Shown: positions 36,265-45,203 of the stretch, piece after piece | How positions within the stretch are numbered: position 1 is the first letter of the stretch | Layout of the letters: each line of letters begins with the position of its first letter | From: JAUIAI01 sp050633665 | Lineage (GTDB): Bacteria; Pseudomonadota; Gammaproteobacteria; Burkholderiales; Burkholderiaceae_E | Assembly (NCBI GenBank): GCA_050633665.1 | Contig: JBOEGY010000006.1 | Span: 372,001 to 436,000, forward strand | Direction: 5' to 3' | Length of the DNA stretch: 64,000 nucleotides | Program-made: the position numbers and the translations under genes | Notes under the pieces: model-generated | Told to the model about the DNA's origin: nothing | Seen by the model: the letters and a program-made list of their open reading frames with translations, nothing else | The model's database searches: none

Positions 36265-37415
36265 CCGTCAGGGTCTTGCTGGTCATTGATGAAATGGAAG
36301 TAGGCGGCACCCAGCGCCAGATGCTTAATCTCGTGCGCGCGCTGGATCGCAACAGCTTCACGGTAGAGGTTGCGTATTTCCGGGTGTCGTCTTTTTTGAT
36401 TGATGAATTCAAAGCGCTGGGCGTGCCGGTTCACTATGTCCCCAAACGCGGCCGGCTTGATCTGTCGTTCTTGATCGCCTTGCGGCGCCTGATCGTTTCG
36501 GGTGGCTACCAACTGGTGCATGCGTTTTCGTTCACCAGCGAGTTATGGGCGGGCGTGGCGCTTAAAACCCTATTTGCGGCTCGGCGCGCGGCGCTGATTT
36601 CCTCGGTGCGCGGCACTTACGAATGGTATTCACCGACCCAGTGGCGGCTTAAGCGGTGGGTGACGGAGAACTCCGCACTGGTGATTGCCAATTCCCGCAA
36701 CGCGGCCGGCTATGCGGCCCAGAAGATGGACTTGCCGGCCTCGCGTATTCAGGTGGTTTATAACGGCTTGCCCGAGCAGCCGCCGCGCCCGCCGGCCGAG
36801 CGGGCCCAGTTACGCAACCAGTGCGGGTTTGCTGACGGTGATTTTGTTGTGTTGTTTGTGGGCCGGCTGATTGAACACAAGAACATTCCCACCTTGCTGC
36901 GGGCGATGTCGCTGCTGCCTGAACTGGCCGACGAGTTGGCGCGACCGGTGCGCCTGATGCTGGCCGGTGACGGCCCCGAGCGGCAGGCGCTGGCTGCGCT
37001 GACCGATGCGTTGGGTCTGCGTGAAACCGTGCAATGGCTGGGCGAGCGCCGGGATGTTCCGGCATTGATGAATGCCTGCGATACGGTGGTTCTGCCGTCC
37101 TGGCGAGAAGGATTGTCCAACGTGATTCTGGAAGCCATGCAAGCGGGTAAGCCGGTGGTGGCCTCCCGGACCGGCGGCAATACCGAGTCGGTGATTCCCG
37201 ATCAGACCGGCTTGCTGTTTGACCCGGCTGACCCGCAGGCACTGGCGTTTGAAATGCTGCGCCTGGCCTCTGACCAGCCGCTGGCTGATCGGCTCGGTTC
37301 GGCCGGCCGCGAGCGGGTGGCTCAGACGTTTGCGTTGCAAACACTGGCCGAACAGACTGAACAGCATTACCGGCAAGTCCTCGGGTTGCCGTCACTGCAA
37401 GAGGTGTCAGCATGA
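36261..37415 (+). CDS. Glycosyltransferase, GT4 family
   Basis: This is a GT-B glycosyltransferase of 384 residues. It begins VLLVIDEMEVGGTQRQMLNLVRAL, with the glycine loop (GGTQ) common in the XrtA/PEP-CTERM-locus glycosyltransferase groups. The C-terminal half has FVGRLIEHKNIPTLL and LPSWREGLSNVILEAMQAGKPVVA with the expected glutamates. The sugar is unknown. The gene ends just before the first asparagine-synthase-like gene, with which it probably shares a transcript. Confidence 0.87.
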   Translation: MTVRVLLVIDEMEVGGTQRQMLNLVRALDRNSFTVEVAYFRVSSFLIDEFKALGVPVHYVPKRGRLDLSFLIALRRLIVSGGYQLVHAFSFTSELWAGVALKTLFAARRAALISSVRGTYEWYSPTQWRLKRWVTENSALVIANSRNAAGYAAQKMDLPASRIQVVYNGLPEQPPRPPAERAQLRNQCGFADGDFVVLFVGRLIEHKNIPTLLRAMSLLPELADELARPVRLMLAGDGPERQALAALTDALGLRETVQWLGERRDVPALMNACDTVVLPSWREGLSNVILEAMQAGKPVVASRTGGNTESVIPDQTGLLFDPADPQALAFEMLRLASDQPLADRLGSAGRERVAQTFALQTLAEQTEQHYRQVLGLPSLQEVSA

Positions 37416-37418
37416 GGG
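37414..37418 (+). promoter_or_regulatory. Ribosome-binding site GAGGG setting the start at 37426
   Basis: GAGGG overlaps the stop of the upstream glycosyltransferase gene and is seven bases from the ATG at 37426. The open frame upstream of this ATG (from 37219) lies inside the glycosyltransferase gene and is rejected as coding. Confidence 0.5.
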
Positions 37419-37425
37419 TTGCAGC

Positions 37426-39321
37426 ATGAGCACAATTCACCCGATGAGCGGGCTGGGCGACTTTCTGCTGGCGATTCGTCCGCCCGGCGAGCGCCTTGAT
37501 GATCGTTTGCTTGATGGGGCGCAGTGGCCGGCGCTCGGGGCAGTGCCGGCGGCGGTGGAACGGCTCGACTTATGGCCGGGCGCCAGTTTGTTGGTGCGCG
37601 GCGCCGGCATCATAAAAACAGCCGGCCAGGCCGGCGCCTGGTTACTTAGCATTGACTCGCCGCATCGTGATGAAGCGGCTGCTGCCGTGCAGGGCTGGTT
37701 GGATAATCGCGCGGTTGATCTGAGCGGTACCTCCGCCCGTTTCCTGATGGTGTTATGGGACGCCGCCGACCGCCAGGTTGTGGTGGCGACCGATGCCTTT
37801 CGGACGTATCCGGTGGTCTGCGCAGACGGCGCCAAAGCGGCGAACGGGCCGCCAGCGAGCGAGACTTTCTTTGCGGCCAGTGATACCCGTCTGCTGCGGC
37901 GGGCGTTTGAAGCGTCGGTTGCGCCGATGACAGTAGACCCGAGAGCGGTCTATCACTACCTGAATTTTTCATTCGTGCCCAATGAGTCGTGCATCTGGCA
38001 GCAGGCCGACAAACTGCCGCCGGGCAGTGTGTTGCGCTGGCGGGCCGGGCACGCCCCGACCACCGAAACCTGGTGGGATGCTGCCTATCCGGAAGACAAT
38101 CCTGATGATGAAAACACCATGGCCAGCTCGTTGCGCAAGCAGGTGCTGGCCTCGGTGCGGCGTTATGCCACGGCGCCGGCGGACAACTGGGGCACGTTCT
38201 TGTCGGGCGGCACCGACAGCTCGAGTATTTCAGGCATCCTGGCGGCCAAGCGACGTGAGTTTCGCGGTGAGCAGGTCAACAGTTTTTCAATCGGGTTTGC
38301 CGAGCCTGGCTATGACGAACTGGCCTACGCGAGCATTGCCAGTGATCACTTCGACATGCTGGCCCATCAGCGCCGTGTATCCGAGGCAGATGCACTGGCG
38401 GTGCTTGAGCCGCTGGCGGATGCTTTTGACGAGCCTTTTGGTAACCCGTCGGCAATACCCACCCACTACTGCGCGCTACTGGCCGCTGAGCAAGGCATGA
38501 ACCTGTTGGTCGCCGGTGACGGTGGCGATGAAATTTTTGGTGGCAATGAGCGCTACCTGAAAGACCGCATTTTTACGGCCTACCATCGTGCGCCGGGCGC
38601 GGTGCGCGGGCTGGGCGACTCGCTGGCCTCGGCAATGCAGACGATGGATTCGCGCCTGCCCAACAAGGTCAAGAACTTTGTGCGCCGGGCCAATCTGCCC
38701 AACCCGGATCGCTTCTACACGGATGATGCATTTGCCTCTGAGCAGTTTGATTCTCTGCTGGGCGAACGCCTGCGCTCATCGGTAGAGGTGGATGACTCCC
38801 TGCAGTTGCAGCGCGACTTGTTCGCACGCGCCGATGCCAGTGCCGAGTTGCACCGGCTGATGTATCTCGACCTGAAGATGACCATCGCAGCCAATGATGT
38901 GGTCAAGGTCACGCGCGCGACCCGGTTGGCCGGCGTTGGCGTGGCGTTTCCGTTCCTGGACAAAAATCTGGTCGACTTTGCCGGTCATCTGCCTGAAGAC
39001 GCCAAGCTTCGCGGCATCAACAAACGCTATCTGTTCAAGCGGGCCATGACCGGCATCCTGCCCGACGCGATTGTCAAAAAGAAAAAGCAAGGCTTTGGCT
39101 TACCGGTCAGTGTCTGGATGCGCCGGCCTGGCCCTTTTCGTGATCTGGTCAATGACACCTTGCTGAGTCAGGCTGCCCGCGAGCGCGGGTTGTTTCAGCC
39201 GGCGGCGATAGAGCGGCTGCTCGAGCGTCATCAGCGCGGCGCCTGGGACCATGCCGGTGAGTTGTATCTGCTGACCATGCTCGAGCTGTGGCATCAACGT
39301 CATCTGGACCATCATGGGTAG
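37426..39321 (+). CDS. Asparagine-synthase-like protein, glutaminase domain degenerate
   Basis: This is a 631-residue protein with the ATP-pyrophosphatase domain of asparagine synthetase B (SGGTDSS PP-loop at 260-266, VAGDGGDEIFGG further on) and a C-terminal KKKKQGFGLPVSVWMR segment. The N-terminal domain keeps the general layout of a class-II glutaminase but has no Cys at position 2 (it starts MSTIHP), and motifs such as the HRGP stretch are missing. It probably cannot use glutamine itself. Similar proteins occur in exosortase A (XrtA) EPS loci, where they are thought to amidate a sugar acid or lipid. The product here is unknown. Compare the intact relative at 40777. Confidence 0.85.
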   Translation: MSTIHPMSGLGDFLLAIRPPGERLDDRLLDGAQWPALGAVPAAVERLDLWPGASLLVRGAGIIKTAGQAGAWLLSIDSPHRDEAAAAVQGWLDNRAVDLSGTSARFLMVLWDAADRQVVVATDAFRTYPVVCADGAKAANGPPASETFFAASDTRLLRRAFEASVAPMTVDPRAVYHYLNFSFVPNESCIWQQADKLPPGSVLRWRAGHAPTTETWWDAAYPEDNPDDENTMASSLRKQVLASVRRYATAPADNWGTFLSGGTDSSSISGILAAKRREFRGEQVNSFSIGFAEPGYDELAYASIASDHFDMLAHQRRVSEADALAVLEPLADAFDEPFGNPSAIPTHYCALLAAEQGMNLLVAGDGGDEIFGGNERYLKDRIFTAYHRAPGAVRGLGDSLASAMQTMDSRLPNKVKNFVRRANLPNPDRFYTDDAFASEQFDSLLGERLRSSVEVDDSLQLQRDLFARADASAELHRLMYLDLKMTIAANDVVKVTRATRLAGVGVAFPFLDKNLVDFAGHLPEDAKLRGINKRYLFKRAMTGILPDAIVKKKKQGFGLPVSVWMRRPGPFRDLVNDTLLSQAARERGLFQPAAIERLLERHQRGAWDHAGELYLLTMLELWHQRHLDHHG

Positions 39322-40777
39322 AACCGAGCCTGACCCGCCGCCGCTACCGCGGCAGAATCCTGCGCAGAGCAAGCTGCCGTTGCCAACCCCCGCGCGTTCG
39401 CCTGCGGCTGGCCGCCCACGGACTGACAGTGCCGGCAAACCCGATCCGGTTGCGCTCGGCATGCCGCCGGCTATCCCTGATCTGAACCCGGCCCTGGCGG
39501 CGCAACAGATGAACCAGAATGCCCGACTGCAGTTTGGCCCGCTACTGGTGATGGACAGCACTTATCCGTCAGAAGGCGGCGGCGGAGCCGAATCGCAAGT
39601 GGGCACCCTGGGCCGGTGGTTTAACGCCAATGGTTACCCGGCCACTCTGGTGACGCCGTTGCTGCGTGAGGCCCGCCAGATTGAATCGGAAGTCATCGAC
39701 GGGTTGCCGGTTCTGCGGCTGCGCTATCCGCGGTTTCGCCTGATCGGTGCGCTGGTGTTACACCTGAAGCTAGCCGCAACGCTCTGGCAATACCGGCATC
39801 GCAGTTGCGCAATCCACGCGCATATCGGGAGCTGGATGGCGGCCACTTGCTGCCTGCTTGGTCCGCTGATTGGTTTGCCTGTTTTTGTGAAGATGACCGG
39901 CACGACCGAACTGGCTGGCGGCGCGCTGGACCCTGACGGCAACTGGCTCGCCCGTTTGAAGCGGGCAGCACTGACCCGGGCCACTGGCTATCAGGCGATC
40001 AGCTCCGAAATCGTACGTGCGATTATTGCGGTCGGGCTGCCGGCCGAGAAAATTCTGCCGATTGCCAATGCGGTTGATCTGAACCGGTTTGGCCAGCGCC
40101 GTCAGGACGGCGTCGCCCGGGAAGTCGGCAAATTCGAAGCGGGCGGCAAACATCCGGCACCGCCTGCGCTGCGTGATCAACTCTGCCCGGGCGCCAGCTT
40201 TGTGATGTTGTTCTCCGGTCGGCTGGAGCAGGTCAAGCGGCTGGATTTGCTGCTGGACGCCTGGCGCGACGCGCTGGCGCATGACAAATCCGCCTGGCTG
40301 GTGTTAGCTGGTGCCGGCAGTGAGCGCGAACAGCTTGAGGCGCTGGCGCGCGCCAACGGCATTGCCGACCGGGTGGTGTTCACCGGGCGGGTCGCGGCGA
40401 TTGCCGACTACATTCATGCGGCCGACGCGATGGCGCTGGTGTCGGATAGCGAAGGCTTGTCGAATTCCCTGTTGGAGGGCATGGCCGGTGGCTTGCCGGT
40501 TCTGGGCTCACGGATCAGCGGGACCGAAGATTTTGTGCGCGAAGGGGAGACCGGCTGGTTGTTTGAGGCCGGCGACGGCGCAATGCTGGCGCGGCAACTG
40601 TCGGCCGCGCGCGCCACTTCTCCTGAGGCGCTTAAACGGTTGAGCCAGGCGGCCCACGACGAGGTGGTCAAACGTGCCTCGGTACAGGCGGTCACCCATG
40701 CTTTGCTGCACAACTACGCGCTGCATAGCCGGCCCGAACATTTTGTGATGACCCCAGAACGCCGGGAGTCTCTTTAA
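39314..40777 (+). CDS. Glycosyltransferase, GT4 family, with Pro-rich N-terminus
   Basis: This is a GT-B glycosyltransferase of 487 residues if it starts at ATG 39314, which overlaps the previous gene by eight bases. The first 65 residues are proline-rich and unlike the family. Similarity begins at LLVMDSTYPSEGGGGAESQVGTLGRWF, so a start at the ATG at 39458 or 39512 is also possible. The donor domain shows FSGRLEQVKRLDLLLDAW and LVSDSEGLSNSLLEGMAGGLPVLGS. It probably adds a sugar to the growing unit. It is followed by a TAATG junction with the second asparagine-synthase-like gene. Confidence 0.85.
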   Translation: MGRTEPDPPPLPRQNPAQSKLPLPTPARSPAAGRPRTDSAGKPDPVALGMPPAIPDLNPALAAQQMNQNARLQFGPLLVMDSTYPSEGGGGAESQVGTLGRWFNANGYPATLVTPLLREARQIESEVIDGLPVLRLRYPRFRLIGALVLHLKLAATLWQYRHRSCAIHAHIGSWMAATCCLLGPLIGLPVFVKMTGTTELAGGALDPDGNWLARLKRAALTRATGYQAISSEIVRAIIAVGLPAEKILPIANAVDLNRFGQRRQDGVAREVGKFEAGGKHPAPPALRDQLCPGASFVMLFSGRLEQVKRLDLLLDAWRDALAHDKSAWLVLAGAGSEREQLEALARANGIADRVVFTGRVAAIADYIHAADAMALVSDSEGLSNSLLEGMAGGLPVLGSRISGTEDFVREGETGWLFEAGDGAMLARQLSAARATSPEALKRLSQAAHDEVVKRASVQAVTHALLHNYALHSRPEHFVMTPERRESL

Positions 40778-42666
40778 TGTGCGGCATTGTCGGCCTGATT
40801 GCTCTGCGTGATGACGCGCCAGCGCCGGCGCCCGGGGTGGTGCAGGCCATGTGCGACACGATCGTGCATCGCGGCCCGGATGATCAAGGCGTTTATAGCG
40901 GGCAACGCGCGCATATCGGGATGCGACGGCTCGCCATTATTGACGTGCCCGGCGGCCACCAGCCCATGGCCAGCGATGATCAGCGGGTGCAACTGGTGTT
41001 CAACGGGGAGATCTACAATTTTCGCGAATTACGGGCGGAGTTGATCAAACTGGGTCATCGGTTTCATTCCGACTCTGACTCCGAAGTGGTGTTGCAGGCT
41101 TACCGTGCCTGGGGCGATGAGGCAGTGGCGCGGCTGCGCGGCATGTTTGCGCTTTGCATTGTTGATCATGACCGCAACCGTACCTTGTTGGCCCGCGACC
41201 GCATTGGCAAGAAGCCGTTGTATTTCTCGGCTCTGAGCAATGGCCAGTTTGCCTTTGCGTCTGAGCTGAAGGCCTTGCATCAAGTACCGGGTTTTGACAA
41301 AACCCTGAACCACACGGCCATGCGTGATTACTTCACCTATGGCTATGTGCCGGCGCCGGCCAGTATTTATAGCAATACCAGCAAGCTGCCGCCGGCTCAT
41401 CTGATGGTGCTGGAAAACCAGCGCGTGATTGTCAGCGACTACGGCAGCATAGATTTCGGTCCGAAGTTCACCGAAGACGAGCCGACCCTGCAGGCGATGC
41501 TGGCCGCTGAAATCGAAGAGGCGGTCAAAGTGCGTCTGGTCAGCGATGTGCCGTTTGGCGCTTTTCTGAGTGGCGGCACTGACTCCAGCGTCGTTTGCGC
41601 GCTAATGGCCAGAAATCTGTCGCAACCGTTAAAAACCTTCACAATCGGTTTTAACGAGCGCCGCTTTGATGAAATGCCGGACGCCCGCCGGGTAGCGGAG
41701 CATATCGGCGCAGAACACCATGAGCTGGTGGTTTCGCCCGATGCGGTGCAGCTCGCTCAGGATTTAAGCTGGTTTTATGACGAGCCTTTTGGGGATTCTT
41801 CCTCAATTCCGACATTTGTCGTTTCACGATTAGCCGCACAACATGTAAAAATGGTGTTGTCAGGTGACGGGGGTGATGAATTGTTTGCCGGCTACAGCCG
41901 GTATCAGCATTACCGTCAATTATCCCGACTCAATAAAAACACGTTGGGGCTGGCTGGTCCGCTATTGGCCGGCGCGTCACACTTTTTGGGTAAGACTCGG
42001 GGAAATCGCTTTCAGCGTATTGCCAACCGGCTGCGTCAGGATTTTCCGGATCAGTATTTATCAGGGGTAGCACTCAGTACGCGCGATGACTTGCAACTGT
42101 TGTTTGGCGAACAACCAAGCGCGGATCAGTTGTTTGGGTCGTTACGCGGACACTTCAGCCGGCATGACATTGCCGAGCCGTTGGAACGGGTGCTGTATGG
42201 CGATATGCGCAGTTATTTGGTAGATGACATTCTGGTGAAGGTCGACCGGGCTACGATGGCTAACTCCCTCGAAGCGCGGGCGCCGCTGCTCGACCAGAAG
42301 CTGATCAAGTTCAGCGCCCGGTTGCCGTTTGATACCAAACTACGCGGCAACACGGGCAAATACCTGTTCAAGCAGATTGCCCGCACCTTGTTGCCGGCCG
42401 AGGTCATGGATAAACCCAAACAGGGGTTTGCCATTCCGCTTGATGACTGGTTTCGCGGTGAACTCAAGCCGCTGTTGCTCGATACGTTTGCCAGCGCCGG
42501 GTTCAGGCAACGCGGTTTGTTCAACCAGGCCGGTGTTCAGACGCTGGTAAATCAACACATGGCCGGCACCCACCAGCGCGGTGAGATGCTTTGGTTATTG
42601 CTTGGCTTCGAATTGTGGGCGCAGCGTTTTGGTTACGACTTGCCCGCGATGGCACAGGCCGCGTGA
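40777..42666 (+). CDS. Asparagine-synthase (glutamine-hydrolysing) family amidotransferase
   Basis: This is a complete 629-residue AsnB-like enzyme. Cys2 (MCGIVG) is the glutaminase nucleophile, and HRGPDDQG and FNGEIYNFREL complete that domain. SGGTDSS at 265-271 is the ATP-binding PP-loop. Members in XrtA/PEP-CTERM loci are called exosortase A system amidotransferases, and this gene fits by context. The expected reaction is ATP- and glutamine-dependent amidation of a carboxylate, perhaps a uronic acid in the polymer. It could use the ammonia for itself or share a pathway with the degenerate relative at 37426. TAATG upstream and GTGA downstream junctions show tight coupling. Confidence 0.9.
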   Translation: MCGIVGLIALRDDAPAPAPGVVQAMCDTIVHRGPDDQGVYSGQRAHIGMRRLAIIDVPGGHQPMASDDQRVQLVFNGEIYNFRELRAELIKLGHRFHSDSDSEVVLQAYRAWGDEAVARLRGMFALCIVDHDRNRTLLARDRIGKKPLYFSALSNGQFAFASELKALHQVPGFDKTLNHTAMRDYFTYGYVPAPASIYSNTSKLPPAHLMVLENQRVIVSDYGSIDFGPKFTEDEPTLQAMLAAEIEEAVKVRLVSDVPFGAFLSGGTDSSVVCALMARNLSQPLKTFTIGFNERRFDEMPDARRVAEHIGAEHHELVVSPDAVQLAQDLSWFYDEPFGDSSSIPTFVVSRLAAQHVKMVLSGDGGDELFAGYSRYQHYRQLSRLNKNTLGLAGPLLAGASHFLGKTRGNRFQRIANRLRQDFPDQYLSGVALSTRDDLQLLFGEQPSADQLFGSLRGHFSRHDIAEPLERVLYGDMRSYLVDDILVKVDRATMANSLEARAPLLDQKLIKFSARLPFDTKLRGNTGKYLFKQIARTLLPAEVMDKPKQGFAIPLDDWFRGELKPLLLDTFASAGFRQRGLFNQAGVQTLVNQHMAGTHQRGEMLWLLLGFELWAQRFGYDLPAMAQAA

Positions 42667-43739
42667 AACAGTCTCTCAAGTCGCTGACCAAAAGAATCGT
42701 CTCGCCGGTTCTTGATGCCAGCGGTGTGCTGGACCGCCGACTGGCAAGACTGCTCGGTCAGCCCGGTCGCTTGCTGGTCATGATGTATCACCGGGTTGTC
42801 ACCGACCCGACGCTCGATCCGTTCGGCCTGGGCATGTGCGTGGAGCGCCGCCACTTTGAAGCCCAACTCAAGTGGCTGAAGCATAATTTTCAGGTGTTGC
42901 CGCTGGACGAAGCGGTGCAGCGCGTGCGCCAGGGTGAGACCTTGCCGGCGTATTCGGCCGCCATAACGTTTGATGACGGCTATCTGGACAACCTCACCGA
43001 TGCGGCACCTTTGTTGCAACGCTATCAATTGCCGGCAACTTTTTTTGTGACCACTGGCGGGCTGACCGAAGGCGCGGCCTTCTGGTGGGACCGGGTGATT
43101 GCGGCACTGGCCGACAGCACGATGGAATCCGTCTTGCTGCCGACACTCGGTTTCAGTGCACCCTTGTCATTGTCGCCAATGCGGCGCCTGACCAGTGTTG
43201 AGCAGATTCTGGCCGGGTTGTGGGCGCTACCCCCGACCGCATTGCCCGGCGCGATCGAAGAAGTCATCACGGCGCTGGTGCCTGGTGCTGCTTATGACAC
43301 CGCCGAGCAGGTGCGGGCGCCGCGCATGACGCCGGCGCAAGTGGCCGAGTTGCATGCGATGGGTTTTGACATTGGCGCGCATACGATTCGCCATGTTGAT
43401 ATGCGCAGCCTGAGCACCAAAGAGGCCAGCCGGGAGTTGCTTGAGTCTCGCCAACACCTGGAAGCAATCCTGAACCAGCCGGTGTCTGCTTTTGCCTACC
43501 CGAGTGGCTATCACTCAGAAGCCTTGCAAGCCGTGGTTCGTTATGCCGGGTTCAATTATGCGGTCAGTGCCGACCGCGGCATCAATGCGGCTGACCTGCG
43601 CACCCAGGCGATTTATCGGGTCGGCATGCCCAATGCCACGGTGGCTGATTTAAAACGGGCTTTGTGCACCGTGCCGATCGGCAGGGGCGAACCAGACGGG
43701 GCGCAGATCGGTACCGGTGTACCGAAACTGGTGGTCTGA
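42663..43739 (+). CDS. Polysaccharide deacetylase family protein
   Basis: This is a CE4/NodB-homology protein of 358 residues. The start is a GTG at 42663 overlapping the previous stop (GTGA). The barrel begins LLVMMYHRVV, TFDDGY is at 102-107 and HTIRH, the second metal-binding motif, at 240-244. An insertion of about 90 residues between these motifs is longer than in the deacetylase at 32952. It is predicted to deacetylate sugars in the EPS. No signal peptide is evident. Confidence 0.87.
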   Translation: MKQSLKSLTKRIVSPVLDASGVLDRRLARLLGQPGRLLVMMYHRVVTDPTLDPFGLGMCVERRHFEAQLKWLKHNFQVLPLDEAVQRVRQGETLPAYSAAITFDDGYLDNLTDAAPLLQRYQLPATFFVTTGGLTEGAAFWWDRVIAALADSTMESVLLPTLGFSAPLSLSPMRRLTSVEQILAGLWALPPTALPGAIEEVITALVPGAAYDTAEQVRAPRMTPAQVAELHAMGFDIGAHTIRHVDMRSLSTKEASRELLESRQHLEAILNQPVSAFAYPSGYHSEALQAVVRYAGFNYAVSADRGINAADLRTQAIYRVGMPNATVADLKRALCTVPIGRGEPDGAQIGTGVPKLVV

Positions 43740-45178
43740 TGAGAGTGCTGAAAGTCTTGTTGGCGGTCATTGTTTTCTGGCTGGTCAACCAGATTCACCT
43801 GCCGTCAACTTTCGGGATACGCGGGCTCAATTCGATGAACCTGCTGGTCATCGCGGCCGTAATGCTAATTCTGTTTGTCGAGCGCAAACCGGTAGTGGCC
43901 GGGCTGGGCAAACTGGAAATGCCGCTCAAGTGGCCGATTCTGTTTTTCTTTTTTACGCTGGGTTATGCGCTGATTATCGGCCTGCTCTACGACCGGACTT
44001 ATCTGGTCGAAGACTTCACCGTGTTCAAGACCGGCGTGTTCTACATCGGCCTGTATTTTCTTTTTTACTTTGCCGTGCAGGATGTCAAAACGATTTACCG
44101 ATTGGTGGCGGTCATCTTGCTGGTCGCGGCGCTGGCCGGGCTGGAGGCGATGCGCGAAGCACTCGACTACGGATTGGCCGCATATTCTGAATCCAAACGC
44201 GCCGCCGGCCCGTTCGGGACGGACTACAAAGCGTCCAATCTGGCGGCGGTTTTCTTCTGTATTTTTCTGCCGTTGTTTGTTGCCGTCGGCTTTTATCTGC
44301 GCGACCGGCCGTTTTACCGGTTTGCGGCGATGGGCGGTGCGGCATTGCTGATCTTTGCGATTTTCTTTACCTATTCGCGCCAGGCCTATCTGATTGTGGC
44401 GATTGTCTTGCTGTTGATGGCGTTGCGTAAAAATCTGGTGCTCGGCCTGTTGATTTCGATGGCCATCTGGAACTACGACCTCTGGGTGCCGAACGCGGCG
44501 GTCGAACGGGTGCAAATGACCACCCAGTCAACCAGCAGTGACTTCGGTAAAACCACGGTGCAGGTCGATCACAGTACGGCCAGCCGGTTTGATCTCTGGC
44601 AGGGCGGTGCCCGGATGATTCAGGACAAGCCGCTGGGCATCGGCCTGAATCACTGGAAGCGTGAAATCAGCAATTACAGCGCTTATACCAATCTGGATGC
44701 CCACAATTTTTATGTGCTGATTTCTGCTGAGGCGGGCGTGCTCGGCATGATTTCAATCAGCTGGCTGATTGCCGCGCTATTGCTGTTTGCCCGGCGCAAT
44801 ATGCGCCTGGCGCAATCGCCCGAGGCCAAGACGCTGGCTTACGGATTTATGGGTGCCACGCTGGCGCTGATCATGGGTAATTTTTACGGCAGCCGCTTTC
44901 TCAATGGTGAAGTCGTTGGTAATTACTGGGTGCTGGCCGCATTGGTTGCCCGCTATTTTCAGCTCGCCTCGCTGGCGGCGGCTGCGCCGGATGCCACCGC
45001 TGAGCAAGCCGCCGCGGTTCAGCTGACTGCCCGGCCTGCTACCCGCAGTGCCAGTGGTCGCCGGCTGGCCGGGGCGGGCGCGCCTTCAGAGGATGAGCCG
45101 ATGTTTGCACAAGCGGTGCTGAACCCTCAATCGAACAAGCCGACACGCGACCAGAATGGCCGTCTGCTTCGCTCATGA
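43739..45178 (+). CDS. O-antigen polymerase-like membrane protein
   Basis: This is a polytopic protein of 479 residues with about 11 helices, starting at an ATG that overlaps the previous stop. The large loop has HSTASRFDLWQGGARMIQDKPLGIGLNHWKREI and NLDAHNFYVLISAEAGVLG, which fit the Wzy_C/O-antigen-polymerase pattern seen in EPS loci, including XrtA types. It is the last member of the ten-gene unit starting at the flippase and is the likely polymerase for that repeat unit. The hydrophilic C-terminal tail of about 60 residues is Ala/Arg-rich. Confidence 0.85.
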   Translation: MRVLKVLLAVIVFWLVNQIHLPSTFGIRGLNSMNLLVIAAVMLILFVERKPVVAGLGKLEMPLKWPILFFFFTLGYALIIGLLYDRTYLVEDFTVFKTGVFYIGLYFLFYFAVQDVKTIYRLVAVILLVAALAGLEAMREALDYGLAAYSESKRAAGPFGTDYKASNLAAVFFCIFLPLFVAVGFYLRDRPFYRFAAMGGAALLIFAIFFTYSRQAYLIVAIVLLLMALRKNLVLGLLISMAIWNYDLWVPNAAVERVQMTTQSTSSDFGKTTVQVDHSTASRFDLWQGGARMIQDKPLGIGLNHWKREISNYSAYTNLDAHNFYVLISAEAGVLGMISISWLIAALLLFARRNMRLAQSPEAKTLAYGFMGATLALIMGNFYGSRFLNGEVVGNYWVLAALVARYFQLASLAAAAPDATAEQAAAVQLTARPATRSASGRRLAGAGAPSEDEPMFAQAVLNPQSNKPTRDQNGRLLRS

Positions 45179-45203
45179 AACACTGAATTCAACTGGAATC
45201 ACT

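Noticed and set aside
37412..37429. Five-codon ORF (ATG...TGA) between glycosyltransferase and amidotransferase genes
   Set aside because: Too short to judge; explained by a repeated CAGCATGAG around the real start and a GAGGG ribosome-binding site.
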